Source: Rhytidiadelphus loreus
Taxonomy: Eukaryota; Streptophyta; Bryopsida; Hypnales; Hylocomiaceae
Reading direction: 5' to 3'
Assembly: GCA_947034895.1 (NCBI GenBank)
Contig: OX344763.1
Location: 2,048,501 to 2,112,500 of the forward strand
Length of the DNA stretch: 64,000 bases
Below are positions 24,150-36,719 of this stretch, in pieces. Made by a program: the position numbers and the translations under genes. Each line of letters begins with the position of its first letter. Position 1 is the stretch's first letter. The notes beneath the pieces were generated by a model. That model did no database searches. It was not told where the DNA came from and saw only the letters and a program-made list of their open reading frames with translations.

Positions 24150-24212
24150 ATTCTACTAACACTACAAATCCTACTGATACTACAAATCCTACTAACACTA
24201 CAAATCCTACTT
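24150..24212 (+). repeat. Three 18-bp tandem repeats
   Basis: The unit ACTACAAATCCTACTAAC (with GAT in place of AAC once) occurs three times head to tail. Confidence 0.85.
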
Positions 24213-25239
24213 TTGCACTTAACTATGAGTGGTTGAGTTCCTACTCATCCTAACAAAGAGTTTGTCTTCTCATCTCTTTTATCAAGGTAAGTAGCACTTA
24301 AAGTTCTATAGCTGAATTTTTTGAAATTAAATTTTAACTTTAAATTAATTTTAGTTCTAATTTTAAATTGATTTCTAAATTAAATGTTGTAGTCCTATCC
24401 ATGTGGTTGGTTTGCTAATGTGGATGTGGTAGTTGTGCTTGCATAGTGGATTTTGCCTATGTGGTAGTTTATGTGGTGGATTTTTGTGTATTAGTAATTT
24501 GACCAAATCAAGAAATAATATCAGCATACTTGTGTAGATTATTGTCTAAATTAGGTTGTCCTAACCAATATATATGATATGATTTTCATGTTGGTTATGA
24601 CATTGTTTTTTCTTGTAGTATAGAAATGAAACACATTCGAACTAGTCATAGTTGTCAAATTTCTGCTTTGCCAAGTTGAAAAAATATTTTCATTGTATGT
24701 GTAGTTGCAAAGTCAAAGAGCGTATCATAAGACTTACTAGTGGAAGTATCTTGAGCAACATAAATTTCTAGGTCTTTAGTTCCAAATGGATCCATAGATG
24801 CATCTAGCAAACGAGAAGTTTATAAAGTGACTTAGCTTTTTACTAGTCTTTTCACATGTCATTTGGTATTTTTCCATAGTCATTTGGTAGTTGCTTAAGC
24901 TTAATGATTTAATTTAGTTTTTAAAAAAATTTGGTGGGGCATTCCAATCATTTTCCTCAAGTTTGCAAAAGCAATCAATTCAAAAACCAACAAATCAAAT
25001 TACAACTTGGTTCAAATATTAAATTCAAGGCAATTAATCAATTCAAGGCAATTTGCACACTTATTCAACATTGACTACTATATAATCATGAATCGTTTAA
25101 AATTCTACTTTGAAAACAACCAAAAGCATTAAAGCAAAATATGAAAATAAACCCCAAAATATGAAATCAGCACTTCATAACATCAATCAACATCTAAAAA
25201 ATCACTGAAAAACTTCAAATTCACATAAAAGAACACCAT
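24213..25239. other. AT-rich intergenic DNA
   Basis: It contains GT-rich stretches near 24400-24490 (repeated ATGTGG motifs). No gene or element with clear ends was seen. Confidence 0.5.
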
Positions 25240-25310
25240 AACATATCCTCAATGGTAGGATTTGAACCTGGCCTATCCCTTCTCCATTAGAAGGCTAAGG
25301 ATTCTCATTT
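25240..25310 (-). other. Possible tRNA-like fragment (B-box only)
   Basis: Reading the minus strand, CCAGGTTCAAATCCTACC at about 25253-25270 matches the T-arm/B-box of a tRNA. A CCTTCT...AGAAGG stem precedes it. The acceptor stem and D-arm do not fold convincingly. It may be a tRNA relic or a SINE head. Confidence 0.25.
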
Positions 25311-25527
25311 CATCACATTTGATGAGATGAAATTTGTATTGAAGTTGAAGGAAAAGAAATTAAAATATCTTAGTGGTCAACATTACATAGAAGATTGTAA
25401 AACATTTTGCTATAAAGATTATCATGGCATAAAGATTAACACATATCATGTTATCCAAATTATAAAATATCGTGTTCATTCTCCATACAAGGTTGGGATA
25501 TTTTTTAGGGTGAGAATACAAATACCT

Positions 25528-27480
25528 TCACTTGGCTGAATTTTGCCATAGCTCAATAACAACAACCAATATGTGATCAAAATCCTTAGATGGCCCTTCT
25601 ATAGCCACCCTTAGTACACTTTCAAGATGTGTCGTAATCAAGCAATTTCGAAACTTTGTCTTGTTCGCATTTTGTATTGAGAAAGCCCTTTCACAAGTAG
25701 CTATACTAACACATTGACATCTTGCAATTTCAGCTAAAACCAAAATATTAGCATATTTATCTTGCAAAGCACAATTCCATGTTACCATGGTCTATAGATC
25801 CTTGAAGGTTTCATCATTCTAATCTAGCATTTTTTGCAATTTAAAATAAAAAAAACTCCCTCTTACAAGCATTTGAATTAACAAAGGATGCAAGAATCTT
25901 ACCTTCAACCATTTTTTGTAGTCCATAATGCTTCAAAAGAAGTTCTAAGTTTGTCACTCCCCATGAAGCCAAGCCCACCCGCCTTAAAGGCATGTTAGAT
26001 GGGTTAAGAAATTTGAAATTTGAAATCAAATCATTGTCTTCAAAACATACCTCTAAGGCCTTGACAATTGATTCAACATATGACTTTTGAAAAGACAAGG
26101 CACTTTCCAAATTAGCACTTGTTCTATCCTGTATCATGTCAATTCCATGGAATTTGGCACCTCTAATCTCACTAAACAATCATTGAAGATATCCACCTTG
26201 AGGGTCATAATTTGGAATGACATGATATTTAGAACTTTCATTAAAGGTATCTTGATTTAAGTCAATGGTATCCATGATATAAAACATCCCAATAGATTCA
26301 ATAGGTGTTCTCATAAGTGATCCAATACTTGTTACATTCACAAATTTAAATTGGAAGATTTTAGAGAAGACAATCAAACCATGAAGTAAAGCAACCAAAA
26401 AATACAAAATGTAAATGTATTTAAAATTTCTCAATTTGTTATAAAGAAGAGGGGTTGTCCCATCATCTTTCTCTTTTGGCACATTATAAAAATATACAAT
26501 AACAGACTCCAAAGAATCACACAATGTGGATATGGCCTAAAATCTAGACAACCACCTAATCTTATGATACATTTTTAAAGTCTTTTGTGCATCATTAAAT
26601 TCTTTTTGAATTTCATGAAGAGCCCATTTTTTTCCCTAGATTTCTTAAAGTAAGCAACCAAAGAATTAATCAAAACATCAATTTCGGTGGACAAAGACTT
26701 ACAATCTTGAGACTTGGCAGCTTCTAAAGTTGCCAAATTACTTCTATGAACAATATAATGAACTAATGTGACAAATGGGTTTACTTTTTTAAATCTACTT
26801 GCCACACCTGATCTTTGCCCTACTATTGTAGCTATTCCATCAAATCCAAATCCAATACATTTTTGTATATCCAATCCTCACTTTTGAATGGACTTAGCAA
26901 ACAATCATAGATGATTTGTGCATCTTTGTTACCATCATGAATTTCAAGCAAATCTAAAAAGGCAATTATAGGTATTTCTTCTTCAACAAAAGTAACAAAA
27001 ACCACTACATGACTTGTCATACTAACATCAATGGACTTGTCTATCATCAAACCAAAAAAATTTGAATCTCTAATCCTCTCCAGAACTAATTTCTAGAGAA
27101 CATTAGAATACAAAAAAACATTTTAGTACAGGATTTTTCATCATGATATAATGACTCAGTACAACTAGCTTTACTTGTAACTAAAAACTTATAAACATGT
27201 GGATACTTGTTAAAATGAATTGTCTCCTTCCCAAAAAATAGGCAACCCTAAATAAAGTTAAAAGAACTTCATCACAACATTTATTAGCTTCTCTGATGAG
27301 TTTTTGATAACTTTCACACCTTATTGGGCTACCCAACTTAATTTTTTATGTTCCTTAGAATTTTGATGATTTTGAAATGCAAACACTTTAATATCACAGG
27401 AACATCCTTTATTATAGACACTTTTATCCCTTTATCTCTACAAAGTTTGCAAAAAAACTTTACCTAACTTTGAATTAAAA
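25528..27480 (-). pseudogene. hAT-superfamily transposase pseudogene
   Basis: Successive minus-strand frames (27050-26832, 26874-26575, 26524-26180, 26179-25841 and 25788-25528) read in order as one transposase. The N-terminal zinc finger begins at about 27440 (FFCKLCRDKG, then FQNHQNSKEHKKLSWVAQ). A DUF4371/RNase H-like region follows (MIDKSIDVS, CIGFGFDGIATIVGQRSGVA, HYIVHRSNLATLEAAKS). The C-terminal hAT dimerisation domain reads CVSIATCERAFSIQNANKTK. The order matches the ZNF862-like hAT group. Frameshifts and stops separate the blocks, so it cannot make enzyme. I could not find the 8-bp target duplication or the terminal repeats. Confidence 0.85.
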
Positions 27481-28350
27481 TATATCCAATCAAATTGCCC
27501 ATACCATGTATCCTCGGGGGATGCACTTAGTTCTACTATAACAAACCATGTGCGAACAAGTGGTTTCTAATAAACTATAATTTCAACCTAAAATTTTGAA
27601 CATTGTTTGATAATGACTATAGCTTTCTATTGCCAAAATTTCCAACTCAAATAAAATATGAAATGATTTCTAAAAGAGGTTGAAAATGAACTAAAATGGC
27701 ATGTTTTTCAACTCAAATAATTATAGAGGACACATTTAGATGACCATTGAGTCAATATTCAACTCAAAATGAACTTTCAATAATGAGTTATTTTTAGGAA
27801 TTTTTTATTCATTTTTTAGACAATTTTTTCTTATATAATATAGGGGTGTGAAAGTTATTTTTCAGTTCTACAGTGTATCTTTTTACTTCAAAAATTTGTA
27901 ACTAATTATTATTAACAAATAAAAATATCAATAATTCAAAACATAAACTTTCAAAGTAGGGAAATCTATTCATATTTTTTTAATTTTGTTTTATTTAAAA
28001 TTCAAAAAGTATATAGGGGGTCCAAAGTTTTGTTTGCACGTGGTTTCTAATGGACACTCTAAATGCCCCCCCAGCATGTATCGCTTTCCAAAGCATCTTC
28101 AACATCTGATAATTCACTAGGATTAGATGAGATTGGTTGTGAAGAAATAACCAGCTCTACTACTATTAAATCTAACTGTTTTTCTTTCAATAACATGTCC
28201 CTCATGGTTCTTTGTCTTTTAGTATACATCTTGCTATTTAATATGATGATTCAAATGAAATAATAAAAAACAAAAACTTCAAAAAAATAAAACCTTAATG
28301 AAATAAATAGCAATGATAATGAACACAACAACCTACTACCACAATATAGA
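27481..28350. other. AT-rich flank of the hAT remnant
   Basis: The block GTGGTTTCTAAT appears at about 27560 and again at about 28040 in the same orientation, bracketing about 480 bp of AT-rich DNA. It may be an internal deletion derivative or the end of the hAT element. No gene was seen. Confidence 0.4.
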
Positions 28351-28475
28351 AGCAATATCAAATATCAAAAATCAAACATCAAACATCAAACATCAAATAT
28401 CAAACACCTAATATCAAATATCAAATTTCAAACACCTAACATCAAATATCAAACATAAAACATAAAACATAAAAA
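28351..28475 (+). repeat. 7-bp microsatellite-like array (ATCAAAY)
   Basis: It consists of degenerate tandem ATCAAAC/ATCAAAT units with occasional CACCTAAT interruptions. It is not the plant telomere repeat. Confidence 0.75.
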
Positions 28476-31400
28476 AAATAACAAATAAACAAATACCACT
28501 AGGAAGTATCAAATATCCATTTCTATCTAAACATAAGTATGCCTAAATTCCTCAACAAAATTGTTGCAAACACTTGGACAACAGAAACGCACAAAACAAT
28601 CAATGGAAGAGGTGACATTAACTAAGCAGTGTGTAAAATACAATATGTAACCAAAACAAGACTAAGCTTAATAAGCCTCATCAAAATCATCAGTAAAAAA
28701 TTCTTCATTTCTCAAGCTTAACAACTCTCATCAAAATCAGCAATAAAAAGTTCTTCATTTCCCATGTCAAGTATTCACAACAACTTCTCTCACATTCCAA
28801 GCACAAAACTTACTACTCATTGATTACATAGAAGGTATATCAACCCATTGTGGTCAAATGACCCATAGTTGTCAACTACCAAATGACCCTATTATGGGGT
28901 TTTTTAGTTTTTTCAGATTTTGGCTTCAATGCATGTCTTACATGACAATAATGAAGTAGTTAGTGACTTCATTAGGAACTTTCAAATTTTTAGTGAGAAT
29001 TTATTGTGAGAATTGAATTTTGAGACCTTCCATGTTATAAAAGACTTTGATTGCTTTAGGTAAACTAAATGAGCATGATGGATTTAGATTTTGTTGGTTT
29101 TAAGGTAGTCTATAGACTCTTATGGGCAAAAATGTATTGCACACTTCAAAAATTCATAACCACATGATGTCAAACTCCTTAATCTAACCATAATGGGCCG
29201 GTTTACCTTAAAAAAAGAAGCAAAGCAAAATAAAAAGATCTTTATAAATAGAGGTTATGTTGGTAGTTGTTACTATAAACTTTGTGAAATAAAATCATCA
29301 TCCAAATCAACACCTTTTCTCAAATGATGCTATACTAAACAAAACTTCAACTAGAATAGAGCAATCAAGTATCCCTATTGTCTCTCCCAAACACAAAACA
29401 CTAACAGATTTGTACTAAACCCTAAAATATTGAACTCTCATGGATAGTATGTCTACAATCTCTCCTTTCAACTATTACTTATGAGATCAATTGCAAACTT
29501 TCAATTTCACATTGACAACAGATCCAGATGCAAACATCTACACAATCCAAAAATTCAAAGCAAACCAAAACTCTATGACTTTGTTAAGAGCTATACAAGG
29601 AAAAATGTGACATTGAAACAATCAAATCCTAATGAAAGCTTCTCGGGGAGATCACTCCTTATAATTTAAGGTATACTCATGAGTTAAGAGGGTATTTGAT
29701 GTGGGGCTATTTATCTTAATTATTGCATTTAAGATGATTGTATTTTTACATAAAAAGCTAAAAAGGGCATATTTCCAATACCTTGGCTATAGTTTTTATA
29801 AATTCATTCATACAAGTTTTTAAGTGGGGCTATCTTACATATAAAATTTAAGTGTCCAATTTTTTCCTACCTCCACCTTTCTTCACAGATTTTCTCTTCC
29901 ATCTACTGCATCTATATATGGGGTATACATTGTGAAACCAACAATAATTAATGAATTCAAGTGGCAATTTTTAATCCCTAAAGGCCAATTGTCCATTGAA
30001 TGAACAATTGAAACTTCGGATAGGTTCCTATGAAGTCAAATTTGGTTAGATGTTCATAAAATTTTGACACAAGATGTGAACATGTATCCTTTTAGTAGAA
30101 ATATAATTTTTTTTTGCCCTAAAATTTTTTGGCAACCCTTGCAATTTGGGCATCTTTGGGTCACCTTTTGCAAAAACTCTCACCAACTATTGAAATTTAG
30201 CATTTATGTTACTAATAATATATGGAATTCAATTGTCAAGAACAATTTAGTTCTGAAATTACATTCTTAGAGGAGTCAAACTTTATTAGCTATGTTAAGG
30301 TGACTTTAAGAAAAAAACTTTTTTTCTAACCTCAAGCCCTATTATCTTGCAATATGTGAAGTCAAAGTTCTTGAAATTTTTCCCACATATTCTAAATGTT
30401 TGTCTCTAATTTTTAACCATCTGAATTTCAAATAAAAAAATATCTCATTGCACAAAAAATCGTCAAAAAAAGACTAGTGTATTGCCAATGTACTTAACCT
30501 CTTTGCATTGTGGGTTGATTCAGATTTTTCATGAGTGAACCTAACATCATATATTTATGAATAGACAAAATCATCAATTATGTGTAGACCAAAAATTTTA
30601 CTCCGAGAGGGCTTGAAGTCTGTTGATTCTAGTTTGTAGGAATGAAAATAAAGTTTTTTTTTCCACTTCAAACATTATAATCTTTCAATCCACATGATTA
30701 AATGGGCTGAAATTGTTTCCACACATTGTCATAACTATATAATACACTTTTATATAGTTGGATTTCTTTTAAATAATTTTTTATTTTAGACAATGCATCA
30801 AAAATTGGCAATTTTGGATTTTTTTCTCTTCCAAATCACCCTCTAGTTTTTAGAGGTTAATAACATTGAACACTTTCGAATTTGTAATGAAACTATTCCA
30901 TGAAAATCTCATTCAATACGAGTGTGATTAACACATATGGTTTCAAAGATTAGAGTTAAGTGGACTATAAATTCTATTCTCATGATATTGTACAATTTTT
31001 AGTTTGTTGAACCCACTAAGGTAAACCTCCCTATTCATACAATGTGACAATTTTGTCACTTTTAGTTGATGCCTTACATTTACATTTAATTTTTTTTATA
31101 TATATACTACAAGTACTAGAGCACAAACCACACAATTTTACTCGACCACCCTTTACTATAGATTTTCTTGACTATCTCCATTTTATCATCCATATGAAAT
31201 TATTTGTCCACATCTACACTCATCATACTATGAAAAATTTGTACAGCTTCTATTTGTCAAGGTTAACTTATTAATAAAAATTCCTATTATATGATGTTTT
31301 TACATACCCTAATTTCTATATATTAGAGTGTGTAGAATTTCATGAACCCTATAGTAATTCTACAAATTAAATAAAATTTATCCTTTTTGAATTAAATGGA

Positions 31401-31850
31401 CCCTATTTTTTAAGTCGCGTAGTTTTCTAAAAACCATGAGTAATCTCCCCAAAGAATGCTTACCTACAACAAAAAAACAAGACTTGATCGCTTTTTTGCC
31501 AAACAGTAGAAGATGAGTAGCGCACCAACGCTCTTGAATATCTTGATCACTCCGTTGTTGCCCACCAAAAGATGAGCAACACCCAATTATTCAAAGATGA
31601 GCAATGCTCAAAGAAAACACTCAAAATTGAAAAGTAAATAAAACCAAATGAAAGCAAGAGAGCACACTGATTGTGAACAAATGAAAGCTAAAACCTGAAG
31701 GGAATAAAGCGAAGTGAGAACAAGACTGCAGTAGCAATGAAACAACATAACTATGGAAGCGATGAAACAACAAGAGATGAGGTGGATCTTCAGAAGGTTG
31801 ATAAGAGCAAGAGACAAGGTGTCAAGAGACGAGGCGGGTAAGCGGCAATA
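28476..31850. other. AT-rich intergenic DNA
   Basis: No gene was recognised. It contains one copy of the dispersed block ACATTATAATCTTTCAATC (about 30672-30690), also found near 53150, 53612 (inverted) and 56185. The stretch near 31500-31610 repeats AGATGAG three times in short order. Confidence 0.5.
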
Positions 31851-31852
31851 GA

Positions 31853-32068
31853 CACTAGAAGGGTCCTGTGTTTTCTTTTGTTTTTTTGTGTTGAAGTTGA
31901 CGGATTTTCTTAGACATCTTGTATAACAACCCCTATTTTTATGTCAACAATGACATTCACTATAATATGAAGATGTTATAGAGGACATTATTATTGATAT
32001 AAAAACAACTATCGTTACATTGGATGTCTAGGAAAATCCGTCAACTTTGACATGGGTTCTTTCTAATG
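31853..32068. mobile_element. 216-bp CACTA-ended foldback MITE
   Basis: It starts CACTAGAAGGGTCCTGTGTTT and its right end read in reverse starts CATTAGAAAGAACCCATGTCA. The AGA target duplication is exact (31850-31852 and 32069-32071). Inside, TTGACGGATTTTCTTAGACATC (31898-31919) is repeated inverted at about 32024-32045, and the pairing continues with mismatches to the centre near 31972. The element therefore folds almost completely. The right end resembles the 17004 CACTA element. Such foldbacks can give rise to small RNAs, which is inference here. Confidence 0.85.
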
Positions 32069-32610
32069 AGATAAGGTGACATCAAGAGAATGGATGGCGG
32101 TTGCATGGCGATGTGAAGAGCAATGAACAGAGAGCCGTTGGTGGCATGGAACTAATATTAGCCCTATTGCCCTAATAAAACAAAATCGGATTTTAGATTA
32201 GAGAACTGGTTATTACTAGCTATACCCTTAGGTAATTCAGCTAAGAATCGGTGGAAGCTTTATTGGAGCACTTAAAATCCACTTTTTCTTGGTGGAGAAC
32301 GGATGAAAAATTGTCATTTTTTGAAATGGTTCATTTCTTGTACTCCTAGGTTTTCATTAAGTTATACTATCTAAAATACTGAAATTAAAACAGTAATTTG
32401 CCAATTTCATTCAGCTAATTTTACACTAGCCGTCGGATCTTTCTATTCATTGGATGCATCTATGGTGTAGGCTTCTCAAGTTTGGGTATGGAACTTCTTG
32501 TTTTCTTGAAACATCTTTACTAAATACTTTAATGTCTAACAAACATTTGCTAGATGACCTATTTTGCTACATTTGTGGCTAGAATTCATCTTTGACGAAT
32601 GCTTACCATA

Positions 32611-32926
32611 CATTAGAAGAGATTTTGGGGTCCAGAGGGCCGTTTCAGGTCCGTTCCCGGCGTTGTTCCCTTGGTAGTGAAAAAACATCGTTGTCAGATT
32701 TTTTTTTTGAAAAAAAATAAAAAAATAAAAAAAAAAGTAAAAAAATTTTAAGTCCTTAAAATGAGAAACAAAGTTTTATTTATTTATTTATTTATTTTTC
32801 GAAAAAACTGACTTGGCAATCTCTCGGCCAGGTCAGCATAGGCGGGGAACAACGGGTTTCAGCGGTTTTCAGGGGGTTCAAGTTGGGAACTCGCAGCCCT
32901 CCCTGAGAGCCAAAACACATGTAATG
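32611..32926. mobile_element. MITE family M1, copy 3
   Basis: It begins CATTAGAAGAGATTTTGGGG and carries AGGGCCGTTTCAGG, the hairpin ACTTGGCAATCTCTCGGCCAGG and GGGAACTCGCAGCCCTCC. It ends CATGTAATG. A long A/T tract lies in the middle. Confidence 0.8.
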
Positions 32927-33051
32927 ATTTTTAATTAGTTGAAGAAATGGTATTCTTTTTTTGAGCATGTTGGTTATCACAAGTATGACTACTTGGATGT
33001 TTATATCAAATTTTTCTATGTTTATGTGTTTTAGATGTAACAATAGAAATC

Positions 33052-34430
33052 TTGGTAACACAGGATTCAGAAATCGTAGTTCCAACTAAACATGCGTCTA
33101 CATTGTGCAAGATGAATCCATTTTACTTTTTAGTAAGAAATAATAGAAACATGAGATCTGAGTGGTTCTCAAATTTCACGTTTCTATATTGTTGTATAAG
33201 AACAACAAAGTTTGGTGGAAATGTTGAGAGAGTTTTTTCAATCATATCTTCCTTAGTAATGACTTCGTCACACAACTTCAGTTGTGATATAATACAATAT
33301 AATAGTTCATTATTGAAAGAAAAAAGTGTTGGAAAATTCAACACTCGTAAATGAGTCCAATCATGAAGGGCTTTGCACTAGAAGAAAATGAGGGCTTTTG
33401 CAACTACAGTATGCAACTCATTTTGTAGTTGCATAGGACGTTTGCAACTAGGTGACAATGTAGAGTCCGTAGTTGCAGTGGACAAGTCGCATTAGTTGCA
33501 GTCTAATTGCAAGGTTTTTTGTCATTCGACACCATACAAAGAACTTCATCCTTGTGTGCAACTTGTTTGCAACTTGTAGATTTGTAAATTTTAAAATATA
33601 AATCTCAATGATTTGTAGATTTCAAATTTTTAGATCTACCTCCTTTCTAGATTTTTGAATTTCAGAACTACCTTTTTCTTAGATTTTTGAATTTCAAATC
33701 TACCTTTTTTTAGATTTCAAAATTTCAAATCTACCCTCTTCCTAGATTTCAAAATTTCAGATCTACCTTCTTCCTAGATTTCAAAATTCAATTTCCTAGA
33801 CTATAAAATTTCTTGAATTTTAATTATTTTTTAAATTCTTATATACAAAATCTACAAATTGTAGAAACCCACAAATTATAGAAATCTTAGAATTCTATCA
33901 AAAGAATTCATTACATAAGACTATAACAACTTACAAGTCTTATATGTTCAATCTAATGGTACTCTTTACAATTGATATGGGTCAATTGATATAACACGAA
34001 TGGGAATGAACTTTGAAAGCAACTAGGAAACAACTAGAGTGCAACTAAGAAACAACTATGGTCATTTTATAGTTGCATAATAGTTGCATAGGACACTAGT
34101 TCTTTCCTAGTCTTTTTTTGCAACTACAAAATGACTACTTTGCAACTAAAGCAATGAATGAATGTTGTAAAACAATGACACAAAACAACTACATTAGATT
34201 TGGTGCAAATAGAGAGGAAACTAGTTGCATGACAGTTGCATAGGGCACTAGTTGCATAGTAGTTGGTTGTGCCGGACGTGTTTTTCTTCTAGTCTTGGAA
34301 AGGAAGATGGTTTTTTGGTGATTAAATCGAGATTTGAAGTTATGCCAAAGCTTGTTTGAATTTTCAAGTTCTAAATATTGATTATATAAAGATGGAACGA
34401 GAAGGTGACAGAGCAAAAGCAAAGTTTTCT
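33052..34430 (-). pseudogene. Ty1/copia gag (UBN2-type) fragment, split by CACTA copy B
   Basis: On the minus strand, 34425-34298 encodes a gag segment with YNQYLELENSNKLWHNFKSR. The segment 33344-33123 continues the same domain with ISQLKLCDEVITKEDMIEK. These match the helical capsid-like UBN2 part of plant copia retrotransposons. The 919-bp CACTA element lies exactly between them, and the gag frame is uninterrupted across the junction if the element and one target-site copy are discounted. No protease, integrase, reverse transcriptase or LTR pair was found, so this is a relic, not an active element. Confidence 0.8.
33376..34294 (-). mobile_element. Non-autonomous CACTA transposon, copy B
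   Basis: The element is 919 bp with left end CACTAGAAGAAAATGAGGGC and right end TTTTTCTTCTAGTC (last base changed from G to C). A TTG target duplication flanks it (33373-33375 and 34295-34297). It is nearly identical to copy A over its length, in the opposite orientation, with the same GCAACTA arrays and minisatellite. It interrupts the copia gag remnant. Confidence 0.92.
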
Positions 34431-36200
34431 AAGAAGTAGAAGTAGAAACAAAGATACTTATAGTTGAAAGTAATATAGTTTGATAATTGCTCCACAAATA
34501 TATGCACTTTTGTAGTTTTCACCCATAATAAATAATTATTGCCATCATTTGTTAGTTATAAAAAAAAGACTAAAGTCTTGGTGGTTCAATAGTAGTAGTA
34601 ACCACTAGGATTGTTGTAAAAGTAGCAACAAAAAATGTCAAAGTACTCATGATAGAGAAAGAAAAGATACCTTATAGAGAAAATTTTCATATTAGGGTTT
34701 AAAATGAGATAAAAGATAAAGATTAAAAAAATAATAATAATAGTAAAACTAAAACTAAAGATAAAGATAAAGAAACATATATGGATAAATATAAAGAAAA
34801 ATGTAAAAATATTTAAAATATTTAAAAAAAATTGTATTTGGAGAGACAACAAAAAAGAGCTTAAAGAACAGATGAGTGAAGTGGTAAGGAAGATAGGTGA
34901 AGAAGAAGGGCGTGGAAATAATAGGGAGAAAGGAGGGCCAATGGGTTAGGAAGAGGTGTGGAGGAAGAATAGGCCGATAGAGAGACACTAGCTAAAAAGG
35001 AAGGGGAGTGAGTGGGGAGTGCGGGAGTGTGGGGAGGCCTTGGAGGAGAGTTGAGAGGCAAGGTTTAAGCAAGGGGGACTAATAGTGAGTGGAGGGGGGG
35101 GGGTCGAGTGGTATGACATAGAGTGGGGTATATAGCAGAATGGGAAGCAAAGCTAAGCGCAAAGAGAAATGGAGGATTACAAAACCTCCTCCAAAATAAA
35201 ATCCTAAATTAGAATTCAATACTAAAAAGAAAAACATGAGATAGTACTAACGAAAGCATAAGAATGTGTGATAACGTATTATGAATACAAAACTAAACAA
35301 ACCTCAAAAGGTAGCAACAACCAAAGTACACAAGAATGATCAAGTATTAATAAGAATTTAAGCATAAACAAGGAGAGAAAAGATGAATAGTTCTCCTCTC
35401 CTATTGGTTCAAAGAATTCTTACCTAATTCCTAGTTGACTATTCAACTATCATGAGTTGGAAAGCGTATTAAGATAATAATATATATATTTCTTAACAAA
35501 AATGACTACTCAATGTCAAGAACAATGCACCTCAGAGTTAAGATGCTTTCCATTGGCCACTACTTGCGCAAGCCACTAAAAGCAAATCTTCCCCGATGTG
35601 GCTAGTGGTAGCGCCTAACTTTGTCTGCAAATCACTAGAGTCCTTGATCAACTCATAAGAACCAAGCTAATGACTATCAATTGTACATACTCTGACACAA
35701 TTTTTTCTTTCTAACAATTCAAATCTAAAACCTAAACCCAAGAAGTGGATTTTCAATCCAAGATTTTGAATAATTTACAACAATGAGAGTGTGGAAAGTC
35801 CTCGGGAAAGCCCTAGTGAAGACTTGGACAAGGTGGAGAAAACAAAACAACCAGAAAAATTAGGCGTGGAGAAGGAAACTCATGGATGCGCATTGAAATT
35901 CATAGAGAGAGATTGTCGCGTCGTAAGTAACTATTGTAGTAGCAAGTAGAGAGCACCTCCATGAGGGGCGCCACGGTTGTGGCCATAGCTAGAAATTGGT
36001 GCAAACTAGAATAAAATGGTGCATCATTTGGAGGACGTTAAATAATTATGAGCCCATGCTCACATGCCTAATGGCCTGAACTATGGGACCGGGCCCTACA
36101 TATGCGTAGCTAGATGCAACTATAGGACATTGTCCCCAACGGAATTGAAAACAATGACAACCACCCATGTCTGTTGGCAAATACTATATGGTAGGCACTC
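34431..36200. other. Low-complexity purine-rich DNA, no gene
   Basis: GATAAA-type repeats lie at about 34690-34800, followed by a G/A-rich plus strand (about 34860-35160). The long minus frames at 34586-35061 are by-products of this bias and have no protein character. Confidence 0.6.
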
Positions 36201-36204
36201 CAAA

Positions 36205-36492
36205 ATGAGCCAGGGGAAGAGATTTGAGGCTAGGGGAAGCCCATTTTAGGCTTGTTCCTCCTTTTTGTTAACCAACGGTATGTTGTTAGAATATTAAATA
36301 ATTAAAAAATAATTAAAAATAATTTCAAAAGAATATTATTTTAAAAATTAAAATTCAATTATTTATTTATTTTAATGTGGCCAAAGTTAGGCCACATCAT
36401 ATTGCACATATGGTTGAGTTCCCACAATTCAGGAACTTAGGGAACTTGCCGGGAACTCACAATCTTTTAAAAGAGCTAAATTTCTTCTAATG
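36205..36492. mobile_element. MITE family M1, copy 4
   Basis: It keeps the GGAAGCCCATTTTAGGCTTG block, the hairpin AATGTGGCCAAAGTTAGGCC and GGGAACTCACAATC, and ends CTTCTAATG. The first bases of the left end have decayed. Confidence 0.7.
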
Positions 36493-36719
36493 TCACTAAT
36501 CCTAAACCACCCTCTTCACTCTATGTGCATCTCCAAAATCAATTATGTACCTATGTGGAAGAAATGCTTTTAGAACTAAACTTTGTTCCTTCATAACTTT
36601 TGCATACAATATCTAAATGTCATGTTTTTTTGTACATTGGAATCTCTTTTCACTTGCCAATAAGGAAATATGAAAAGTTGAATAGTCTATTGTAGTCACG
36701 AATATTTTCTTTTGTTTTT

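Noticed and set aside
25240..25310. A functional tRNA gene
   Set aside because: Only the B-box/T-arm is convincing; the acceptor and D stems do not pair.
28351..28475. Possible interstitial telomere repeat
   Set aside because: The unit is ATCAAAY, not the plant telomere unit TTTAGGG or its complement.
28351..28475. CRISPR-like repeat spacing
   Set aside because: The units are directly adjacent without spacers, and the window is plant nuclear DNA.
34586..35061. Overlapping long minus-strand frames
   Set aside because: They arise from A/G-rich low-complexity DNA; the translations are runs of Phe, Ile, Leu, Pro and Ser without domain character.
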